Source: Bacteroidales bacterium (GTDB taxonomy: Bacteria; Bacteroidota; Bacteroidia; Bacteroidales; VadinHA17). From it: DNA of 11,857 nt. A program made the translations under genes and the position numbers. Position 1 is the first letter of the stretch. Every line of letters begins with the position of its first letter. The notes beneath the pieces were generated by a model that was not told the DNA's origin, searched no databases, and was given only the letters and a program-made list of their open reading frames with translations. Where the stretch lies: assembly GCA_003518245.1 (NCBI GenBank), contig DOZA01000303.1, positions 1 to 11,857 on the forward strand, read 5' to 3'. Positions 6,521 to 11,857 of this stretch are shown here, piece after piece.

Positions 6521-6553
6521 CAAAGGTAGTTGATTATCTATAATACATTCAAA
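6521..6553 (-). promoter_or_regulatory. Bacteroidota-type promoter of mqnC, probably leaderless
   Basis: On the minus strand TTTG (6550-6553) is followed after 21 nt by TACCTTTG (6521-6528), exact in both conserved parts. The -7 box ends only 7 nt before the mqnC ATG (6513). By analogy with the tRNA promoter, whose box ends 9 nt before a mature 5' end, transcription would begin about 6514-6516, at or next to the start codon. Confidence 0.7.
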
Positions 6554-6559
6554 TTTTAT

Positions 6560-6567
6560 TAACTTTA
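6560..6567 (+). promoter_or_regulatory. Weak candidate -7 box for the aminopeptidase cluster
   Basis: TAACTTTA differs from TAnnTTTG only in the last base and lies 30 nt before the aminopeptidase ATG, a suitable distance. No TTG is found 19-21 nt upstream. It overlaps nothing essential of the mqnC promoter core, but the two share the 84-nt divergent spacer (6514-6597). Confidence 0.25.
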
Positions 6568-6597
6568 CATCTTTTCAGAACTCCTTATAATCTAACA

Positions 6598-8049
6598 ATG
6601 TATCCACGTGTCGAGATAAAGAAAGATATACTACCTGACACTTCAGTCGCGGTAATAATTAAAGATGATAAACTACCTGATTGGTTGGTGCTTACAAAAA
6701 CCGAACATGAGTATGCAAGAAGATGTATTTCAGATGCCGAAGATATAATAATTATCAATTCATATTATAAGCTCACAATAATAATACCCGAGAAAGAATT
6801 TGCTGAAACAGGAAGGAAATACGAAGAACTAAGAAGAAGGGCAGCCAAAGTAAAAGATATTCTTAAGGAGCATAAGAAAGAAGAAATAATGATTTCGGCG
6901 GAGCATGATATTCAGTCTTTGCTTGCCTTTACAGAGGGATTGATCTTAAGCAGTTATATTTTCAATAAATATAAAAAGGAGAACGGTAACAATAAGTATT
7001 ACCCTGCTGATATCTATTTGACAGGAGACACGGATCCCGGCGAAGTGGAATGGCTGAATGCTGTTAATAAAGCGGTATATTTTGCCCGGGACATGGTTAA
7101 TGAACCCAATAATTTCCTTAATGCTGTTGATTTTGCCGGTATTATCAAGGAATATACAGGTAATGCAGGTGTTCAAACAGAGGTATATGAAAAGAAGAGA
7201 ATAGAATGTTTAAAAATGGGGGGTATACTGTCAGTAAACAGGGGTAGCCTGGATCCTCCTACTTTCAGCATACTTGAATGGAAACCTGGTAAGCCTGTTA
7301 ACAGCAAGCCTGTAGTACTGGTTGGTAAGGGCGTTATGTTTGATACCGGTGGCATTAATCTTAAACCCACCAACTATATTGAAGAAATGAAATCCGATAT
7401 GGCAGGAGGAGCAGTAGTGGCAGCGGTACTGGCAGCAATAGCTGAAGCAGGTATTGATATTCATGTTATTGGTTTGATACCAGCAACTGACAATCGCCCG
7501 GGAGGAGATGCTATTGTGCCGGGGGATATTATCACCATGTATAACGGGACTAAGGTAGAAATAATAAACACAGATGCAGAAGGAAGATTGATCCTGGCCG
7601 ATGCTCTCGGTTTTGCCATTAATTATGATCCATCACTGGTTATTTCTGTTGCTACCCTGACAGGTTCGGCTGAAAATGCATTTGGTAACCAGGCTATTGC
7701 TGCTATGGGGAATGCTGAAAGAGATTTTTTTGACCTTCTTGTCGAATCGGGTAAAAATGTTTATGAGCGCCTTGCAGAAATGCCCTTTTACGAAGAATAT
7801 GGTGAAATGATAAAATCAGAGATAGCTGATCTGAAGAACCTGGGGGAGAAGAAAGCAGGAGCAATTACAGCTGGTAAGTTCCTGGAACATTTTACAGCTT
7901 ATCCTTATATTCATCTGGACATTGCAGGTTGTGCTTTATCACAGAAAACTGAATATTACAGGCCCAGGGGAGGAACGGGTACAGGAGTAAGGTTGCTGGC
8001 TGATTTTATCAGGAGAATAGAAAATGATATGAAGGATAAGAAAAAATAG
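6598..8049 (+). CDS. pepA: M17 leucyl (cytosol) aminopeptidase
   Basis: This cytosolic enzyme removes N-terminal residues from peptides, recycling amino acids; the family works as a hexamer with two metal ions per subunit. The 483 residues are full length: a divergent N-terminal domain (about 1-155) and the conserved catalytic domain (about 160-470). By alignment to the E. coli family member, the metal ligands are Lys244 and Asp249 (VGKGVMFDTGG), Asp267 (MKSDMAGG), and Asp326 and Glu328 (NTDAEGRL). Catalytic Lys256 and Arg330 are present. The ATG start has no ribosome site, as is usual here. It is first in a plus-strand cluster and pdxA begins 5 nt after its stop. The symbol is by family; DNA-binding roles of E. 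coli PepA should not be assumed. Confidence 0.95.
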   Translation: MYPRVEIKKDILPDTSVAVIIKDDKLPDWLVLTKTEHEYARRCISDAEDIIIINSYYKLTIIIPEKEFAETGRKYEELRRRAAKVKDILKEHKKEEIMISAEHDIQSLLAFTEGLILSSYIFNKYKKENGNNKYYPADIYLTGDTDPGEVEWLNAVNKAVYFARDMVNEPNNFLNAVDFAGIIKEYTGNAGVQTEVYEKKRIECLKMGGILSVNRGSLDPPTFSILEWKPGKPVNSKPVVLVGKGVMFDTGGINLKPTNYIEEMKSDMAGGAVVAAVLAAIAEAGIDIHVIGLIPATDNRPGGDAIVPGDIITMYNGTKVEIINTDAEGRLILADALGFAINYDPSLVISVATLTGSAENAFGNQAIAAMGNAERDFFDLLVESGKNVYERLAEMPFYEEYGEMIKSEIADLKNLGEKKAGAITAGKFLEHFTAYPYIHLDIAGCALSQKTEYYRPRGGTGTGVRLLADFIRRIENDMKDKKK

Positions 8050-8054
8050 CTAAA

Positions 8055-9164
8055 ATGACAAACAAGGAGCAGATTATAGTAGGTATAACACATGGTGATA
8101 TAAATGGGATAAGTTATGAAGTAATTATTAAAACCCTGATGGATAACAGGATTATGGAAAAGTGTACACCTGTGGTATATGGCTCTCCCAAGGTGGCTGC
8201 TTATCATCGTAAAGCATTGAATATAACTAATTTCAGCTTTGTCAATATAAGGGATGCAGCCGAGGCCAATCATAAAAAGGCCAATATAATAAATTGTCTT
8301 GATGATAATGTTAGGGTTGAACTGGGTAAGTCCACACCCATGGCGGGAAAGTCAGCTGTAATACCTCTGGAAGCTGCAGTTGAAGACCTGAAGGAGAATA
8401 AAATAGATGTGATTGTTACCGCCCCGATCAATAAGCATAATATTCAATCTGATATATTTAATTTTCCGGGTCATACTGAATATCTAAAACATAAGTTTGA
8501 TGTGGACGATGCCCTTATGCTTATGGTATCAGAAAATATCAGGGTAGGGGTTGTAACAGGTCATATGCCACTGCGTAATGTCCCTGATAATCTGAGTAAG
8601 GAAATCATAATCAGAAAGATAAAGATAATGGATAGTTCTCTTACCATTGATTTTGGTATTAGGAAACCACGTATTGCAGTGCTTTCTTTAAACCCTCACA
8701 GCAGTGATAGTGGATTGCTAGGTGATGAGGAAAAAGAAATAATAATCCCGGCAATTGAGGAGGTATCAGAAGGAGGAATTTTTGCATTCGGGCCATATCC
8801 TTCTGACGGATTTTTTGGTTCGGGAGCATATACCAGTTTTGATGGAATAATGGCAATGTACCACGACCAGGGATTAACTCCCTTTAAAACTCTGGTACGG
8901 GGCGAAGGTGTTAATTACACTGCAGGACTGCCTGTTATACGTACATCACCATCACACGGCACGGCATATGAGATAGCAGGGAAGGGAACAGCTTCTGAGA
9001 ATTCATTCAGACATGCATTATACCTTGCATGTGATATTTTCAGAAACAGGGTAATGTACAGGGAAATTACCGGTGACTCTCTCAAGCCACATGACCTTGA
9101 TACAAATACGGAGGAACCCGATGAGCTGCCGCCTGATGAAGAAAACTCAAATGACACATTATGA
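8055..9164 (+). CDS. pdxA: 4-hydroxythreonine-4-phosphate dehydrogenase
   Basis: It oxidises 4-phosphohydroxy-L-threonine with NAD+; the product, after decarboxylation, is joined by PdxJ to deoxyxylulose phosphate to make pyridoxine phosphate. That second substrate also feeds Dxr, encoded in the upstream cluster. By alignment to E. coli PdxA, the metal ligands are His170 (VTGHMPL), His215 (NPHSSD) and His270 (MYHDQG), and His140 (FPGHTE) contacts substrate. The N-terminal loop reads THGDINGISYE (12-22) where the textbook motif is TPGDPAGIGPE; I believe Bacteroidota members share the GDINGI form. At 369 residues it is longer than the E. coli enzyme (about 330) because of an acidic, Pro-rich tail from about 345. 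Its TGA stop overlaps the ruvA ATG by 4 nt, so the two are translationally coupled. pdxJ is not in the window. Confidence 0.96.
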   Translation: MTNKEQIIVGITHGDINGISYEVIIKTLMDNRIMEKCTPVVYGSPKVAAYHRKALNITNFSFVNIRDAAEANHKKANIINCLDDNVRVELGKSTPMAGKSAVIPLEAAVEDLKENKIDVIVTAPINKHNIQSDIFNFPGHTEYLKHKFDVDDALMLMVSENIRVGVVTGHMPLRNVPDNLSKEIIIRKIKIMDSSLTIDFGIRKPRIAVLSLNPHSSDSGLLGDEEKEIIIPAIEEVSEGGIFAFGPYPSDGFFGSGAYTSFDGIMAMYHDQGLTPFKTLVRGEGVNYTAGLPVIRTSPSHGTAYEIAGKGTASENSFRHALYLACDIFRNRVMYREITGDSLKPHDLDTNTEEPDELPPDEENSNDTL

Positions 9165-9742
9165 TTGAATATATCAAAGGAAAGATTGAATCACTTACTC
9201 CCACTTATGTGATACTGGATACAGGGGGCATGGCATATTTTATTAATATTTCTCTTTATTCATTTACCATGCTTGAAAAGATGGACGAATGCAAACTACT
9301 TGTACATGAGATAATAAGGGAGGATTCCCATATGCTGTATGGATTCATCAGTGAAGAGGAAAGATATATTTTCAGACAACTTATTTCGGTATCCGGGGTA
9401 GGAGCAAATACAGCACGTATGATGCTCTCATCGGTTGAAGCATCAGGCATAGAGGAGGCAATACTGAAGTCAGATGTAGGTATGCTTAAGGGAATAAAAG
9501 GAATAGGTGCAAAAACGGCACAACGTATAATAGTTGATCTTAAAGACAAGGTAGGTAAAACAGCAGATGCAGGTGAAATATTTGCGGATGAAGGCAATAC
9601 TATAAGGGAAGAAGCGTTTACAGCATTAGTGATGCTTGGTTTTCCTAAAAACTCCGTTAATAAGACCCTCGATAAACTTCTCAGGGAGGACAGGGATCTT
9701 ACAGTGGAGCAACTGATAAAGAAAGCCTTAAAAATATTGTAG
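9161..9742 (+). CDS. ruvA: Holliday junction DNA helicase subunit RuvA
   Basis: RuvA tetramers bind four-way DNA junctions and load the RuvB motor for branch migration during recombination repair. The 193 residues (E. coli 203) show the three usual domains: an N-terminal OB fold (1-62) opening with MIEYIKGKIE, a middle domain with two helix-hairpin-helix motifs (GVGANTA at 79-85, GIGAKTA at 114-120), and after an acidic linker (about 135-147) the C-terminal RuvB-binding domain (148-193, EEAFTALVMLGF). The ATG lies in the ATGA overlap with pdxA. sprA starts 18 nt after the stop; ruvA followed by sprA is an arrangement I recall from other Bacteroidota. ruvB and ruvC are not in the window. Confidence 0.97.
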   Translation: MIEYIKGKIESLTPTYVILDTGGMAYFINISLYSFTMLEKMDECKLLVHEIIREDSHMLYGFISEEERYIFRQLISVSGVGANTARMMLSSVEASGIEEAILKSDVGMLKGIKGIGAKTAQRIIVDLKDKVGKTADAGEIFADEGNTIREEAFTALVMLGFPKNSVNKTLDKLLREDRDLTVEQLIKKALKIL

Positions 9743-9760
9743 AACTGAACAATACTGATA

Positions 9761-11857
9761 TTGAGATCAGGGTCTGTAAATAGAGCTTACCTGCCTGTTA
9801 TAACCTTTTTTATCCTTTGTTTCCTCCCGGGAATAATGGTTAAAAGTCAGGATGTGAGCCTTGATACCACCGCTAATCTAAGATACCATTTTAATGACCG
9901 CTCGGGAATACCATGGGAGAAACAGGTAATTTCACCTCTTAAAATGAATATGCCCTCCAATTTCTCCAGCAAAGTAGTCTATGACCCGGAGAAAAATGAG
10001 TATATATATTACGAGAAGCTGGGAAACTTTGATTACAGGCAGCCTGTTCATATGAGCCCTGATGAGTATTATGATTTTGTATTTGAGAATTCAATAAGGG
10101 AATACTGGCGTTATAAATTTACCGGAGACGAATCCTTGGCAAGAGGTTCATTAATACCACAGATTCAATTCGGGGGAGAGGCTTTCGATAAGATATTCGG
10201 GTCAAACATAATAAATATTATACCACAGGGATCAGCTGAACTAATATTTGGGATAAATATTTCCAGGACTGAAAACCCGACACTTTCAGAGAAACTAAGG
10301 ACAATACCAACCTTTGACTTCCAGGAGAAGATACAGATGAATGTCACCGGTTCAATAGGTGATAAAATGCAGCTGGGTATTAATTATAATACCGAAGCTA
10401 TGTTCGATTTTGAGAACAGGACAAAACTGGAGTATTCAGGTGATGAAGATGAAATAATAAAAAAGATTGAAGCTGGCGATGTCACACTGCCCCTGCCTGG
10501 TACCTTGATCACGGGCAGCCATAGCCTGTTTGGGCTGAAGACTGAGCTGCAGTTTGGAAGGCTTACAGTCACAAGTGTCTTTTCACAACAAAAAGGTGAA
10601 TCTTCAACACTTAATGTTAAGGGAGGTGCTCAGTTAAGCGACTATGAAGTATCAGCTGATGAATATGAGGCCAATAAGCATTTCTTCCTTTCACATTACT
10701 TCAGGGATATTTATGATGATGCAATGAAAAACCTGCCGGTGATAAGCTCAGGTATCAATATCGAAAGAATTGAAGTATGGATTACAAATAAGACAAGTAA
10801 TTATGAGGAAACAAGGAATATACTGGCACTGATGGATATTGCAGAAGATCAACCACATATATATAATAATGTACCTGCTTTCCAATCTATCCCGGGAGCC
10901 GGGCCGTACCCTGATAATGAGGTGAATGGATTATATTCCCAGCTTTCATCTGCATATTCAGGGACAAGGGATGTGGATAAAATAACCGATACTTTTTATC
11001 CTATTACCCAGGATTTTGAAATAGGAACACATTATGAAAAAATCGAGAATGCAAGGAAATTAACTGAACGTGAATATACTGTAAACAAACAACTGGGTTT
11101 TATTTCGCTTAATGTAGCCCTGAATAATGATGAAATACTGGCTGTAGCTTATGAATATACAATGGGGGGAAGGGTTTACAAGGTGGGAGAATTTTCAACA
11201 GATGGTATAACTGCTCCGGATGTATTATACCTTAAATTACTCAAAGGGACAAATCTTACTCCCCGGTTGCCAACATGGGAACTGATGATGAAGAATATCT
11301 ATGCCCTTGGTGCATACCAGATAGAAAGGCAGGATTTCGAGCTACATATCCTTTACCAGGATGATGAAACAGGTAATTCAATCAATTATATTCCTGAAGG
11401 TAACCTGAGTGATCAAATATTGCTAAATGTGATGGAACTGGATAATTTGAACAGCCAGCTTGACAGGGAACCGGATGGAGTATTTGATTATGTGGAAGGG
11501 ATCACTATTGAGCCTTCAAAAGGAAGGCTGATATTTCCTGTGCTGGAACCATTTGGAAGCCACCTGAGAAGTAAATTTACTGACCAGGCCCTGGCCAACA
11601 GGTATGTCTTCCAGGAATTATATGATTCAACACAAACAAAAGCTATACAGAGTGCTGAAAAGAATAAATTTAAAATATCAGGTACCTATTCTTCAGCTTC
11701 AGGATCTGAAATATATCTTAATGCTGTAAATATTCCCCGGGGTGGTGTTAAGGTCACCGCCGGAGGTGTTCCTCTTACCGAGAATGTGGACTTCACCGTT
11801 GATTATAATGCCGGCAGGGTAGAAATTATCAACCCGGCATTAATCGAATCTCAAACT
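9761..11857 (+). CDS. sprA: SprA, T9SS/gliding outer-membrane translocon (5' part, runs off the window)
   Basis: SprA (Sov in Porphyromonas) is the very large beta-barrel through which T9SS cargo crosses the outer membrane. The frame is open for 699 codons to the window edge; known homologues have about 2,400 residues, so roughly 30% is here. Recognisable SprA blocks are FDFQEKIQMNVTGSIGDK (about 185-202), YNTEAMFDFENRTKLEY (about 208-224), KIEAGDVTLPLPGTLITGS, LFGLKTELQFGRLTVTSVF, HFFLSHYFRD and, near the end, VKVTAGGVPLTENVDFTVDY. The start is inferred: a stop lies at 9746-9748, and the only usual start codon before ATG 9836 is TTG 9761. From TTG the protein begins MRSGSVNRAYLPVITFFIL, a good Sec signal peptide ending near VKS-Q; from 9836 most of the signal would be lost. 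No ribosome site is visible. It lies 18 nt after ruvA, probably in one transcript. Confidence 0.93.
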   Translation, partial: MRSGSVNRAYLPVITFFILCFLPGIMVKSQDVSLDTTANLRYHFNDRSGIPWEKQVISPLKMNMPSNFSSKVVYDPEKNEYIYYEKLGNFDYRQPVHMSPDEYYDFVFENSIREYWRYKFTGDESLARGSLIPQIQFGGEAFDKIFGSNIINIIPQGSAELIFGINISRTENPTLSEKLRTIPTFDFQEKIQMNVTGSIGDKMQLGINYNTEAMFDFENRTKLEYSGDEDEIIKKIEAGDVTLPLPGTLITGSHSLFGLKTELQFGRLTVTSVFSQQKGESSTLNVKGGAQLSDYEVSADEYEANKHFFLSHYFRDIYDDAMKNLPVISSGINIERIEVWITNKTSNYEETRNILALMDIAEDQPHIYNNVPAFQSIPGAGPYPDNEVNGLYSQLSSAYSGTRDVDKITDTFYPITQDFEIGTHYEKIENARKLTEREYTVNKQLGFISLNVALNNDEILAVAYEYTMGGRVYKVGEFSTDGITAPDVLYLKLLKGTNLTPRLPTWELMMKNIYALGAYQIERQDFELHILYQDDETGNSINYIPEGNLSDQILLNVMELDNLNSQLDREPDGVFDYVEGITIEPSKGRLIFPVLEPFGSHLRSKFTDQALANRYVFQELYDSTQTKAIQSAEKNKFKISGTYSSASGSEIYLNAVNIPRGGVKVTAGGVPLTENVDFTVDYNAGRVEIINPALIESQT

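Noticed and set aside
9256..9597. 113-codon minus-strand open frame opposite ruvA
   Set aside because: It is a mirror of the RuvA codons; the Ser/Ile-rich, low-complexity translation is typical of antisense frames in this base composition.
9836..9838. ATG start for sprA
   Set aside because: It falls inside the predicted signal peptide, leaving a protein with no export signal, which is incompatible with an outer-membrane channel.
1..11857. Mobile elements, CRISPR arrays, phage or defence genes
   Set aside because: I found no transposase, integrase, regularly spaced repeats, tRNA-flanking duplications or change in base composition. All the genes but one belong to well-known core families; the DUF4837 lipoprotein is of unknown function but belongs to a conserved family of the phylum.

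Overview
The window reads as an ordinary chromosomal segment of a Bacteroidota bacterium. Four lines of evidence agree. (1) The 3' end is the start of sprA, the giant outer-membrane channel of the type IX secretion (T9SS)/gliding machinery, which is specific to this phylum. (2) There is a DUF4837 lipoprotein, a family I know only from Bacteroidota. (3) Three intergenic regions carry the phylum's own sigma-factor promoter, TTTG-N20/21-TAnnTTTG, instead of a -35/-10 box. (4) Shine-Dalgarno sequences are nearly absent. Superoxide reductase and the futalosine menaquinone route (MqnC) fit an anaerobe or microaerophile, perhaps near Bacteroidales/Marinilabiliales; the lineage is inference. Base and codon use (AT-rich, many AUA and AGG codons) look even throughout, and I see no mobile element, CRISPR array or phage gene.

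Layout. The left edge holds a minus-strand initiator tRNA-fMet (9-80) with its own promoter, then a 264-nt intergenic region. A tight plus-strand cluster follows: superoxide reductase, a membrane-anchored M23 peptidase, dxr (isoprenoid precursor synthesis) and rseP (site-2 protease), with gaps of 1, 19 and 1 nt. A strong promoter in the last codons of rseP drives tatA, which ends at a rho-independent hairpin. The DUF4837 lipoprotein gene starts just after that hairpin and runs tail to tail, 4 nt apart, into minus-strand mqnC.

From the divergent region at 6514-6597 a second plus-strand cluster runs to the window end: an M17 leucyl aminopeptidase, pdxA (vitamin B6), ruvA (Holliday junction) and the first 699 codons of sprA. 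Gaps are 5 nt, a 4-nt overlap and 18 nt. sprA begins most plausibly at a TTG codon, because only that start keeps its signal peptide.

The genes combine housekeeping metabolism (MEP pathway, pyridoxal phosphate, menaquinone), envelope work (M23, RseP, TatA, lipoprotein, SprA) and oxygen defence. I found no convincing undescribed system. What deserves a second look is small: a probably leaderless mqnC transcript with unusual residues in MqnC, the TTG-started sprA, an Arg in place of the active-site Lys of superoxide reductase, and one perfect Shine-Dalgarno with a GTG start at dxr.
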